Under the pieces are notes generated by a model. That model saw only the letters and a program-made list of their open reading frames with translations. It ran no database searches and was not told the origin of the DNA. This document shows, in pieces, positions 27,199 to 34,930 of a stretch of 64,000 nucleotides of DNA. The DNA lies in contig JBGPTF010000013.1 in the NCBI GenBank assembly GCA_041490445.1, forward strand, positions 1-64,000. The letters run 5' to 3'. The DNA is from JBGPTF01 sp041490445. Its GTDB lineage: Bacteria > Acidobacteriota > Terriglobia > Acidiferrales > UBA7541. Each line of letters begins with the position of its first letter. The stretch's first letter is position 1. Position numbers and translations under genes: made by a program.

Positions 27199-27845
27199 TC
27201 AAGCCTCCCGGTGCAATTTGGAGCCGCCATTGTAGCGAAGAGAATCGCGTCTTGGCGGTGTTTTGAGTGCATGAGTGACGCTGCCGTGCGCTCGTAAGTC
27301 CTTTTTCTGCAAGGTGGTTCCATTGGGCCGCAAAAAGCCCCCAATTTGTGGCGGTTAGAAAAAATTAACTCCTGTGATTTGAGAGGGTTGGCACTTCGCG
27401 ACTTCAATATTTCGTTGCGATTAGAGATTGAGCCTGGCTTTGTTTTCAGTGAGTTAGCAATTCGGAAGGTTCGCGAGCGTGTTGCGGTTAGAAAACGTCG
27501 CAAATCCTGGTCCCGGTGAGTTGAAAAGTGAAGCGGACAGGATACTGGGGATTGATGGAAAGCAGCGGAGGCGTAGCGGCAAAAATAAGCCTCAGAGCGC
27601 CTGCGTTCGGCTACTCCCGAGCCTGCGAGAGCGGGTTGTCCGGAGCGCTTCAACCGTCATTCCCCTCCAAGTACCCTAGCAGAATGCGCGAAGAATGGAA
27701 AATCCGGGTGGCTGTGGACTTTTGGAGGCTGGAGTCAGGAAGTGGAGTGCAGGGGAGGCGAGAAAGGCAGAGTGATAGGAAGAAGAGTAAGCGGTCTTGG
27801 CCGAGAAGGAGCAGTACTCAATTGCAACAGGAAGAGAGCACGATC
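27199..27845. other. Gene-free stretch holding a decayed tandem repeat
   Basis: About 650 bp lie between pepP and the small gene ending at 27846. The part 27348-27545 is a diverged tandem repeat (listed separately). The rest, including a purine-rich part at about 27660-27845, shows no gene, RNA or clear hairpin. Minus-strand and plus-strand open frames here are low-quality and are treated as chance. Confidence 0.5.
27348..27545. repeat. Three diverged tandem copies of a 66-67 bp unit
   Basis: Copies begin with GTGGCGGTTAGAA (27348), GTTGCGATTAGAGA (27414) and GTTGCGGTTAGAAAA (27481), so the period is 66 then 67 bp. A second conserved block (GAGAGGGTTGGC, CAGTGAGTTAGC, CGGTGAGTTGAA) occurs in the middle of each copy. 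The copies are quite diverged, so the array is old. It is not a CRISPR: there are no exact repeats and no spacers. Confidence 0.55.
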
Positions 27846-28145
27846 TCAATCTAGCGGCTCGATAGACACACGCTTCCATCGCATAACAACTTGGCTCTTT
27901 AGTTTCAGAATGCCATCTGTGTTCCCTGTGTAATCAGTTAAGAACTCGCGGACATGGTCGGTGCCGATGGCAAAGCTATGGTGGGTTCGCGGGTTGAAGA
28001 GCGTGAGGTGATTCTGAGACGCGGCTTGGATCACCCAGAGATCATCAATTTGAGCCAATTCGGTACCGTCCTCATCAACCCGACGTGCAAGGGGGCGCAT
28101 CCTGACTTTTTTGTACCGCATGGCCGACAGCATTCGACGGTTCAT
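27846..28145 (-). CDS. Small hypothetical protein of the accessory island
   Basis: The 99-residue protein has a basic start (RRMLSAMRYKKVRMRPLARR), then an acidic block VDEDGTELAQIDDLWVIQAA, then LTLFNPRTHHSFAIGTDHVR and a hydrophobic strand end. This pattern of a short beta-rich protein recurs, as far as I remember, next to mobile or defence genes, but I do not know its function. A shorter start at 28121 (MRYKKVRM) is possible. It lies at the edge of the methyltransferase island. Confidence 0.6.
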   Translation of the reverse strand: MNRRMLSAMRYKKVRMRPLARRVDEDGTELAQIDDLWVIQAASQNHLTLFNPRTHHSFAIGTDHVREFLTDYTGNTDGILKLKSQVVMRWKRVSIEPLD

Positions 28146-28366
28146 TTTAGAATCACCTCAAAAGGATTGATGGTCACGAAACAAAGTTAAGATGGCACGG
28201 TGGGTTCAGAATTTCAAGCTGCCGTCCATCGAGTCATCCCGATCCTTCTCAAGAAAATATTCGGCGGTTCAATCTATGGACACGAGGCTAAGAATGCGCC
28301 GCATAGGCCATGGTTCATTTGGATGGCGGGAGATCAACTCGCCGCTGATCTTCAGCTAAGCTGAAG

Positions 28367-28768
28367 TTAGAAGCGACCGGGGAATCTATCCCTGCCCAGG
28401 ATAGGACCATTTGACGTTCTTCTCGGTCCGAAGCACCAACCCTTTGGGAGTTCGTGAACTTTCCCTTTCTTCTCCAGTCTGCGGAGGGAACGATAAACGC
28501 TTTTCTCGCTCCTTTTCGCCTCAGAGACAATCTGCGCGAGGGGCACCGGAAGTGCAACAGTACTCCCAATAGAAGGGGCGATCCTCAGGTTCCTGTCAGC
28601 CTCTTCGAGTAATCGAAGGATTTTTGCGTCGTGTTTTTCCACACACCAACGCCAGAGTGCGATCACAGGTTTCCACCCTGCCCACAAGAGAGCCAAGCCA
28701 CCGCAAACGGAGAGGATGAACTTCCAGAGGACGCTGAGGCCGTGCCACCAGTCACTCGGAGCGTACAT
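28367..28768 (-). CDS. Membrane-anchored protein with a winged-helix-like tail
   Basis: The 133-residue protein has one N-terminal transmembrane helix (LWKFILSVCGGLALLWAGW). A charged linker follows (EKHDAKILRLLEEADRNLRI). The C-terminal part KRSEKSVYRSLRRLEKKGKV looks like the recognition helix and wing of a winged-helix fold. No family is recognised. It is divergent from the methyltransferase-nuclease gene. It could sense or regulate at the membrane, but this is speculation. No good ribosome site is visible. Confidence 0.5.
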   Translation of the reverse strand: MYAPSDWWHGLSVLWKFILSVCGGLALLWAGWKPVIALWRWCVEKHDAKILRLLEEADRNLRIAPSIGSTVALPVPLAQIVSEAKRSEKSVYRSLRRLEKKGKVHELPKGWCFGPRRTSNGPILGRDRFPGRF

Positions 28769-28908
28769 GAGTCGAATTGTCTCATTCTGCGACCTCCATA
28801 CGAAGCCAGAAGTCGCGGGCGATGTTTCTGTTTCGCCGGCCTGCTCCGCACTCCCTGTTGAACTGCGGGCAGGAGCCTTATAGACTCTCGCGGGGCTAGA
28901 GATTTACA

Positions 28909-30564
28909 GTGAATCTTCTTTATTACGGCGACAACCTCGACGTGCTCCGGCGGCACATCAAAGACGAGACGGTTGATCTCGTTTACCTCGACCCGCCGTT
29001 CAAATCCAATCAAGATTACAACGTGCTGTTTGCTGAGAAGGATGGCACGGGGGCAGCGTCCCAATTCAAGGCATTCGAGGACACGTGGGAGTGGAACCAA
29101 GCGTCAGCCGCAATGTACGAGGAGATCGTTGAAGCGGGCGGGCGAGTTTCCGATGTCATGCAAGCATTCCGCCGCTTCCTCGGAACGAACGACATGCTGG
29201 CGTATCTGACGATGATGGCTCCCCGCCTTGTTGAATTGCGCCGCGTGATGAAAACGACTGCCAGCATTTATCTCCATTGTGACCCGACCGCGAGCCATTA
29301 CCTGAAGCTCCTCATGGATGCCGTCTTTGGTCCCCAATTCTTCCGAACTGAGATTATTTGGAAGAGAAGCACCGCGCACAGCGACACGAAACAGGGCCGC
29401 CGTCAGCACGGACGGATTCATGATGTGCTGCTTTTCTACACGAAGACCGATGCTTGGACGTGGAATCCCATGTTCACTCCGTACGACCACGACTACATCG
29501 GAAGTAAGTACAAATACATTGAGCAGGGGACGGGCCGCCATTATCGCTTGGATAATTTGACGGGCCCAGGTGGCGCGGCAAAGGGGAACCCCAGCTACGA
29601 GGTTATGGGTGTTACGAGGTTCTGGCGTTATAGCAAGCAGAGCATGGATGCCCTGATCAGGGAAGGCCGAATTGTTCAAACGAGAGCTGGCGCTGTACCG
29701 CAATTCAAGAGGTATCTCGACGAAATGCCCGGTTTGCCTTTACAGGATGTTTGGAGAGACATTCAGCCCATAAACTCCCAAGCGCAGGAAAGGCTCGGGT
29801 ACCCGACGCAAAAGCCGGAGGCCCTACTCGAACGCATTGTTAAGATGGGCAGCAACGAGGGCGACACAGTTCTTGATCCCTTCTGCGGGTGCGGGACGGC
29901 GGTCGCCGTAGCACAGCGCCTCAAGCGAGACTGGATTGGGATCGACATCACACACCTGGCCATCGGTCTAATCAAGCACAGACTTCGTCATGCATTTGGA
30001 GAGGAGGTCTCCAAGACGTATCAAGTAATCGGCGAGCCGGTCTCCGTTCCCGACGCTACAGAGCTAGCGCACGAAGACCCTTACCAGTTTCAGTGGTGGG
30101 CGTTGGGGTTGGTTGGAGCACGCCCAATCGAGCAGAAGAAGGGCAGCGACCAGGGAATTGATGGGCGGCTCTTCTTCCACGATGAGGGAGAGAATGGCAG
30201 AACAAAGCAGATTATTCTCTCGGTGAAATCAGGACACGTTGGCGTAAAGGATGTCCGGGACTTGAGGGGTGTGATCGAACGAGAGAAGGCTGAGGTAGGG
30301 GTCCTGCTTACTCTGGAGGACGCAACCAAGCCGATGGAAACGGAAGCGGCGTCTGCCGGCTTCTACAAATCGCCGTGGGGAAACCATCCGCGTCTGCAAG
30401 TCCTGAAGATCGCTGAGCTTCTTGAAGGAAAGGGCATTGATTACCCTCACCCGGCACCCAATGTGACGTTCAAGAGAGCGCCAAAGGCCGAAGTGCCGCA
30501 GCCTGAACAGCTCACGCTTGCGCCGGAAAAACCCGGACGCAAGAAACGAGGACGCCCACAGTAA
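28909..30564 (+). CDS. Beta-class DNA N6-adenine/N4-cytosine methyltransferase fused to an Mrr-like nuclease domain
   Basis: This is a 551-residue protein from a GTG start. Motif IV (VYLDPPFKSN, D28PPF31) comes first and the SAM motif I (VLDPFCGCGTAVAVAQRLKR, about 322-340) last, the beta-class order. The target-recognition region lies between. The C-terminal part (about 405-510) contains GSDQGIDGRLFF, then IILSVKSGHVGVKDVRDLRG, which fits a PD-(D/E)xK/Mrr-type nuclease with D...SxK. It therefore may be a one-protein restriction-modification enzyme. No separate restriction, specificity or methylase gene is adjacent. The tail is basic (EKPGRKKRGRPQ). Confidence 0.85.
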   Translation: MNLLYYGDNLDVLRRHIKDETVDLVYLDPPFKSNQDYNVLFAEKDGTGAASQFKAFEDTWEWNQASAAMYEEIVEAGGRVSDVMQAFRRFLGTNDMLAYLTMMAPRLVELRRVMKTTASIYLHCDPTASHYLKLLMDAVFGPQFFRTEIIWKRSTAHSDTKQGRRQHGRIHDVLLFYTKTDAWTWNPMFTPYDHDYIGSKYKYIEQGTGRHYRLDNLTGPGGAAKGNPSYEVMGVTRFWRYSKQSMDALIREGRIVQTRAGAVPQFKRYLDEMPGLPLQDVWRDIQPINSQAQERLGYPTQKPEALLERIVKMGSNEGDTVLDPFCGCGTAVAVAQRLKRDWIGIDITHLAIGLIKHRLRHAFGEEVSKTYQVIGEPVSVPDATELAHEDPYQFQWWALGLVGARPIEQKKGSDQGIDGRLFFHDEGENGRTKQIILSVKSGHVGVKDVRDLRGVIEREKAEVGVLLTLEDATKPMETEAASAGFYKSPWGNHPRLQVLKIAELLEGKGIDYPHPAPNVTFKRAPKAEVPQPEQLTLAPEKPGRKKRGRPQ

Positions 30565-30630
30565 GCGGCCTCGACAGACGGAAATGAAATGGCGAGGCAG
30601 GGAGGGCCTCTTTCGGCAGAAGAAGAGGAC

Positions 30631-30666
30631 TCCCACCCTCGTAAACTAGGCGAGGATGGGGCACCC
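30631..30666 (+). repeat. REP element, copy 1
   Basis: The imperfect palindrome TCCCACCCTCG-(9 nt)-CGAGGATGGGG ends in GGGGCACCC. It has the same layout and orientation as copy 3 on the far side of the RAYT gene. Confidence 0.7.
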
Positions 30667-30783
30667 GCAAGAACGCTTGTAAAGGGAATTGGTCGCCGTG
30701 ACGTTCGGGCTCGACCTAGGCGGACGGGCGGCCCTCCGCGGAGTTCGATGCTGCCACGCAGCCCCTTGGGGAAGAAGGGGTTC

Positions 30784-30821
30784 GGGTGCCCCACTCTCCC
30801 CGGCAGTCGGGGAGGTGGGTC
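30784..30821 (-). repeat. REP element, copy 2 (inverted)
   Basis: GGGTGCCCCACTCTCCCC followed by a 7-nt loop and GGGGAGGTGGGTC is the same element in the opposite orientation, with a longer GC stem. Inverted REP pairs (here copies 1 and 2) are the usual RAYT substrate form. Confidence 0.6.
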
Positions 30822-30898
30822 CTGACTGCCGCGTCCGGTTTCTACGGACCACCTTCCGTGATCCAGTGTGAGCCGCACGTCTTCCGGCAACGGGGTCC

Positions 30899-31444
30899 TC
30901 ACGACAAACGATCCATCCCCAGCATCTTTGCATCCCCAAACGCGTAGAATCGAAAACTGCTCCACGGCCAGTGACCGGGATGTTTCACCAGGCCGCGCTT
31001 CACGGGATTCAGGTGCATGTATTCCAACTTCTGCCAGATTTTCTTCTCACTCCACACGTTGAAATCGTAGAAGCGGCGCTGCCAGAATCGGGCCCCCGCG
31101 GTGAGGGGAGAAACCCTCAATCGTTCCAGCAGGCGACAGTGAGAAGAGCCGGCCCTGGCGCTGCGAAGTTTCTTCAAAATCTGCCAGGAAACGGTCTGCT
31201 TCAATACCTGCATCACGATCGAGGGGTCGCCTAACCTGGGCTCGCTCATCAGCAAATGAATATGCTCAGGCATAACGACGTAGCCAATCAGGGCGAAGCC
31301 GTAGCGCGTCCTGACTTTCTCGAGCTGGCGAACCAGAATGTTTCTGTGCTCCGGGTCAGACAGACCAGAGATGCGACGATAACAACTGCACGTGATGAAA
31401 TGAAGGTTGTGGCGGCCATAGAAGCGTCGAAGTCCTGCTGCCAT
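30899..31444 (-). CDS. REP-associated tyrosine transposase (RAYT, IS200-like Y1 HUH)
   Basis: The 181-residue protein starts AAGLRRFYGRHNLHFITCSC and has the HUH motif GYVVMPEHIHLLMSEP. The catalytic Tyr lies in KLEYMHLNPVKRGLVKHPGH, typical of RAYTs. The frame is intact. RAYTs cut and join single-stranded REP sequences. REP copies flank this gene on both sides, fitting that role. A TCTAGT-GT-ACTAGA palindrome at 31460-31473 lies just before the start. Confidence 0.9.
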   Translation of the reverse strand: MAAGLRRFYGRHNLHFITCSCYRRISGLSDPEHRNILVRQLEKVRTRYGFALIGYVVMPEHIHLLMSEPRLGDPSIVMQVLKQTVSWQILKKLRSARAGSSHCRLLERLRVSPLTAGARFWQRRFYDFNVWSEKKIWQKLEYMHLNPVKRGLVKHPGHWPWSSFRFYAFGDAKMLGMDRLS

Positions 31445-31459
31445 TCGGCGATTCTACTG

Positions 31460-31473
31460 TCTAGTGTACTAGA
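31460..31473. promoter_or_regulatory. Palindrome upstream of the RAYT gene
   Basis: TCTAGT-GT-ACTAGA is a perfect 6-bp arm palindrome 16 bp before the RAYT start, next to an AT-rich run at 31474-31490. It may be an operator or part of the promoter. The function is a guess. Confidence 0.3.
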
Positions 31474-31520
31474 AAATAAATAAAACTTATTTGGAACAGA
31501 CCCCGCCGAGAGTAGGGGGT

Positions 31521-31556
31521 TCCCACCCTCGCAAACCCGGCGATGGTGGGGCACCC
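31521..31556 (+). repeat. REP element, copy 3
   Basis: TCCCACCCTCG-(9 nt)-CGATGGTGGGG followed by CACCC repeats copy 1 with few differences. Together copies 1 and 3 flank the RAYT gene in direct orientation about 890 bp apart. Confidence 0.7.
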
Positions 31557-31640
31557 ACAGAACCTTTTGTGAATTGATCTTGCCAGCGTTGCGTTCGCGA
31601 TGGACCTGTTGAACCACCCCCCCTTCCAGAGGGCGTCAAT

Positions 31641-33278
31641 TCAGAAGCCGGGGGCGCCGGTGGCGGCGGGGCGAGCTTCGGCGGCGTCGAGGGCGCTGCC
31701 GAAGCGGAAGCGTTCGAGGTAGACCTGGCCGAGCGACATCAGGCCGGTGTAGAGATAGCCCCAGACGAAGAGAAGCAGGAACGGGACGGTGAGATAGCTT
31801 TCGTTCATGATGGCGTAAACGACGGTGGCGGCAAAATAGAGGCCGAGGGCGACTTCGACAAACGGCATCCATCCGGCGCGCTTGCGATAGGTCTTCTTGT
31901 GCCAGGTGCCGCCGCGCTGTCCTTCGATGCGGTATTTCGGGGTGCGCATGAATTCCGACTGGATGCCGAAAACGGCTTCGAGGACGGCGAGCGCGTTGCG
32001 GACCGATAGCCCGATGCCCACCGCCATCACAAACGGCAGATAGAGAAACGTGCGCTTCCATGTTTTCGGGTAGAGCACGCGCTCCGACGCGAGATAAAAA
32101 CTCGAAATCGAGCAGGTGGACGCGAGGAACAGCGGCAGGTCAATCAGCATCACCTGAAACCAGCCCTGATAGAACCGCACGATCATCGCGGGCAGCAGAA
32201 TCACCGAGAGCAGGACCATCAGCGGGTAGCTGATGTTGGCGGTGAGGTGAAAAAACGCTTCGGCCTTCACGTGGCGGGGCACATCCGCGCGCAGCACCTG
32301 CGGCAGAACTTTTTTCGCCGTCTGCATGAGGCCTTTGGCCCAGCGCGCCTGCTGCGCTTTGAACGCGTTCATCTCGACCGGCAACTCGGACGGGCAATCA
32401 ATCTCCGGCTGATAGAGGAAATGCCAGCCGTGAAGCTGCGCGCGGTAGGAAAGGTCGGTGTCTTCGGTGAGGGTATCGTGCTGCCAGCCGCCGGCGTCCT
32501 CGATGGCGGCGCGCCGCCAGACGCCGGCAGTGCCGTTGAAATTGAAAAACGAGCCGCGGCGGAATCGCGCGCCATGCTCGATGACGAAGTGGCCGTCGAG
32601 CAGGATCGCTTCGGCCTCGGTGAGTGCGGAATAATTGCGGTTCACGTAGCTCCAGCGCGTTTGGACCATGCCGAGCTTCGGATCGGAAAAATAAGGGATT
32701 GTGCGCTTGAGAAAATCCGCTGGTGGCAGAAAATCTGCGTCGAAAATCGTGACGAATTCGCCGTTTGCCGACTTGAGGCCCTCCTGCAACGCACCCGCCT
32801 TGAAGCCCTCGCGGTTCGTGCGAAGGTGATAGGTGATCGGCAGGCCCAGTCGCTGGCAGCGCTCGACGCAGGCGCGCGCCACTTCGCGAGTCTCATCGGT
32901 TGAATCGTCGAGCACCTGGATGTCCATTTTGTCGTGCGGATAATCGAACTGCGCGACCGTTTCCACCAGCCGTTCGATGACGTAGCGCTCGTTGAAGATG
33001 GGAAGCTGTATGGTAACCTTGGGCCATTCGGCAGGCTGCGGCGGAGTGGGCGGGACGTGATGGCGGTATTTATAGAAGTTGTACACCAGGACGTAGCGAT
33101 GGATGCCGTACATGGCCAGAATCACCAGGACGAGGAAGTACGGCACCATAATCGCCATGTCGAACGAATTCGTCTGGTAGAGACCGCGAAACGTGGGATC
33201 GGTCAGTTTGCGGTAAAAGTTCGAGAACGGGTTGCCGCTCGCCACGATGACGACCGCCGCATTCCAGATCCAGCCCAA
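31641..33278 (-). CDS. Membrane family-2 glycosyltransferase (cellulose-synthase-like)
   Basis: The 545-residue processive-type GT2 has an N-terminal transmembrane segment (FDMAIMVPYFLVLVILAMYG). The catalytic domain follows with VLDDSTDETREVA, FDADFLPPADF, LTEDTDLSYR and the QQARWAKG (QxxRW) motif. Four C-terminal transmembrane helices complete the layout. It resembles the CelA/BcsA-like GT2s that make beta-glucans or mannans. No PilZ domain is seen, and the product is unknown. It could be coupled to the membrane glycosyltransferase divergently encoded next door. Confidence 0.88.
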   Translation of the reverse strand: MGWIWNAAVVIVASGNPFSNFYRKLTDPTFRGLYQTNSFDMAIMVPYFLVLVILAMYGIHRYVLVYNFYKYRHHVPPTPPQPAEWPKVTIQLPIFNERYVIERLVETVAQFDYPHDKMDIQVLDDSTDETREVARACVERCQRLGLPITYHLRTNREGFKAGALQEGLKSANGEFVTIFDADFLPPADFLKRTIPYFSDPKLGMVQTRWSYVNRNYSALTEAEAILLDGHFVIEHGARFRRGSFFNFNGTAGVWRRAAIEDAGGWQHDTLTEDTDLSYRAQLHGWHFLYQPEIDCPSELPVEMNAFKAQQARWAKGLMQTAKKVLPQVLRADVPRHVKAEAFFHLTANISYPLMVLLSVILLPAMIVRFYQGWFQVMLIDLPLFLASTCSISSFYLASERVLYPKTWKRTFLYLPFVMAVGIGLSVRNALAVLEAVFGIQSEFMRTPKYRIEGQRGGTWHKKTYRKRAGWMPFVEVALGLYFAATVVYAIMNESYLTVPFLLLFVWGYLYTGLMSLGQVYLERFRFGSALDAAEARPAATGAPGF

Positions 33279-33466
33279 AGTGCACCTGCCTCGAAACTAT
33301 CCCGCCAATCTCATCTATCTCATCAATGGCCGCGACTTGAACCGGCCGTGACTTCAGGCGCGAAAAGATCGCTGAAGGACCTCGCCATGTTTGTCAATGC
33401 CGAGCCATGCCGGTTCTTGCCACGGTTGGGGGCTTTCCAATCTCAGCGATCGCCATGCGGAACGCT

Positions 33467-33508
33467 GAGATTCTTCGCCCATCCTCATCGGATGGGCTCA
33501 GAATGACA
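33467..33508 (+). repeat. Interspersed GAGATCCTTCG-type hairpin repeat, copy A
   Basis: GAGATTCTTC, then GCCCATCC-TCATC-GGATGGGC (8-bp perfect stem), then CTCAGAATGACA. It matches the layout of copies B, C and D elsewhere in the window: a left block, a central hairpin and a CTCAGGATG-type right block. Confidence 0.6.
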
Positions 33509-33561
33509 ACCGCAGCACCTTTCCATCCACCTGCTGAAACCGTGACCCACAAACACGATTC

Positions 33562-34902
33562 ATGAGAAATCCCTTCCGCATGGTGAGCCGCGCGGAATCA
33601 CGAGCGCGGCTGCAAATCTTCGTCGCGCTTTTCGGAATCGCCGCGCTCGAGGCGGCGTTTTACGCGCTGCGCCGCCTGGCAAACCTTGAACTCTACGTCG
33701 TCGAAACCATCGCCATCGCGCTGGCTGCCGGAGTCGGGTACTTCCTCGTTCTCTTCAGCTTAGAGCACACGGGCGAACACCGGGCAACGCTCTGGCTGAT
33801 CCTCGCGGGCGCGGTACTTTTCCGCCTGACGCTTGCGCCGCTGACGCCCACGCTTTCAACCGATGTTTACCGCTATCGCTGGGACGGCCGCATCCAGCGC
33901 GCCGGCTGGAATCCTTACTCGGTGCGGCCGGACGACCCGCGGCTCAGCGCGTTGCACGAGCCGCGCGAGCCCGCCGGGCCGGGCCATGATATCCCGTCCA
34001 TCTATCCGCCGCTCAGCGAGCTGACGTTTCGCGCCGCCGACCGTTTTCTGCCGACCCCGGTGGCGTTCAAGCTGCCGATGATCGCCGCAGACTTGCTGGT
34101 GGTGTGTCTGCTTGCCGGGTGGCTGCGCGCAACCGGGGGGAGAGTTTTCCGTCTCGCGATCTATGCCTGGAACCCGCTGGTCGTGATCGAATTCGCCGGC
34201 AGCGGCCACAGCGACGCACTCGCCCTGGCTGCGCTGGTGGCCGCCTGCCTGGTGATTATACGGGGCAAGAAAACGGTGTCAACGATGCTGCTGGCGGCTG
34301 CGGCACTGCTGAAGGCGTTTCCGGTGATGCTGTTCCCGCTGTGGCTGCGGCGGGAGGGATGGCCGCGGTCGGCGAAAAGCTGGCGCGACGGCTTTGCCGC
34401 GGCGGCGCTGGCCGCGATTTGTTTTTGGCCGTACCGGTCGGCGTTCATCCACTTTTCCGAGACGATGTCGTACTACGCGTCGCGCTGGCAGGGGAACAAT
34501 GCGAGCCTGTACTCGGTCCTGTTGTGGCTGAGCGGCTCGACGAAGTTTGCCGAAGGACTCGGCGTTGCGGTGGCGGCGGGGCTGATGCTGTGGGCGGCAG
34601 CGCGGCGGTTGGAGCCGGCGCGCGCGGCATTCCTGATTTTCGGCGCGGTGCTGCTCTTTTCGCCGAACGCGTATCCCTGGTATTTCACCTGGGTGATTCC
34701 GTTCCTATGCTTCGTGCCGAACCCGGCGTGGATGATGCTGACCGTCGTGCAATTTCTTTCCTACCACGTCCTGATTGGCTACCAGGCGTTCGGGACGTGG
34801 GAGTTTCGCCCGCTCATGCTCTGGCTAACCTATGGGCCATTCTATGGATTGCTTCTGTGGCAGTGGCTCCGTTCTCGCCGGCAACAAACAAAGCTTCTGT
34901 AG
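33562..34902 (+). CDS. Integral-membrane glycosyltransferase (GT87/DUF2029-like)
   Basis: The 446-residue protein has about 10-12 hydrophobic helices. The motif STDVYRYRWDGRIQRAGWNP has the Asp expected of GT-C enzymes, with YPPLSELTF and FAGSGHSDALALAALVA further on. These fit polyprenyl-phosphate-mannose-dependent GT-C transferases such as GT87/DUF2029. It likely adds a sugar to lipid-linked or exported glycans. It is divergent from the GT2 with a 283-bp gap that contains the copy A hairpin repeat. The acceptor is unknown. Confidence 0.75.
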   Translation: MRNPFRMVSRAESRARLQIFVALFGIAALEAAFYALRRLANLELYVVETIAIALAAGVGYFLVLFSLEHTGEHRATLWLILAGAVLFRLTLAPLTPTLSTDVYRYRWDGRIQRAGWNPYSVRPDDPRLSALHEPREPAGPGHDIPSIYPPLSELTFRAADRFLPTPVAFKLPMIAADLLVVCLLAGWLRATGGRVFRLAIYAWNPLVVIEFAGSGHSDALALAALVAACLVIIRGKKTVSTMLLAAAALLKAFPVMLFPLWLRREGWPRSAKSWRDGFAAAALAAICFWPYRSAFIHFSETMSYYASRWQGNNASLYSVLLWLSGSTKFAEGLGVAVAAGLMLWAAARRLEPARAAFLIFGAVLLFSPNAYPWYFTWVIPFLCFVPNPAWMMLTVVQFLSYHVLIGYQAFGTWEFRPLMLWLTYGPFYGLLLWQWLRSRRQQTKLL

Positions 34903-34930
34903 TGGCCGCTTCTGTTGAGCGAAACCAGAA

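Larger units (their letters stand above)
30565..30898. other. Gene-free spacer with two REP elements
   Basis: The 334 bp between the methyltransferase gene and the RAYT gene hold REP palindromes at 30631-30666 and 30784-30821. A further GC-rich stretch at 30721-30780 may form other hairpins. Open frames seen here run through the palindromes and are not convincing. Confidence 0.6.

Noticed and set aside
27348..27545. CRISPR array
   Set aside because: The units are tandem, diverged and of 66-67 bp, with no exact repeat and spacer pattern and no cas genes nearby.
27177..27653. Minus-strand open frame of 158 codons upstream of pepP
   Set aside because: It translates the diverged tandem repeat and overlaps the pepP start. 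The Arg/Ser/Asn-rich product has no credible fold.
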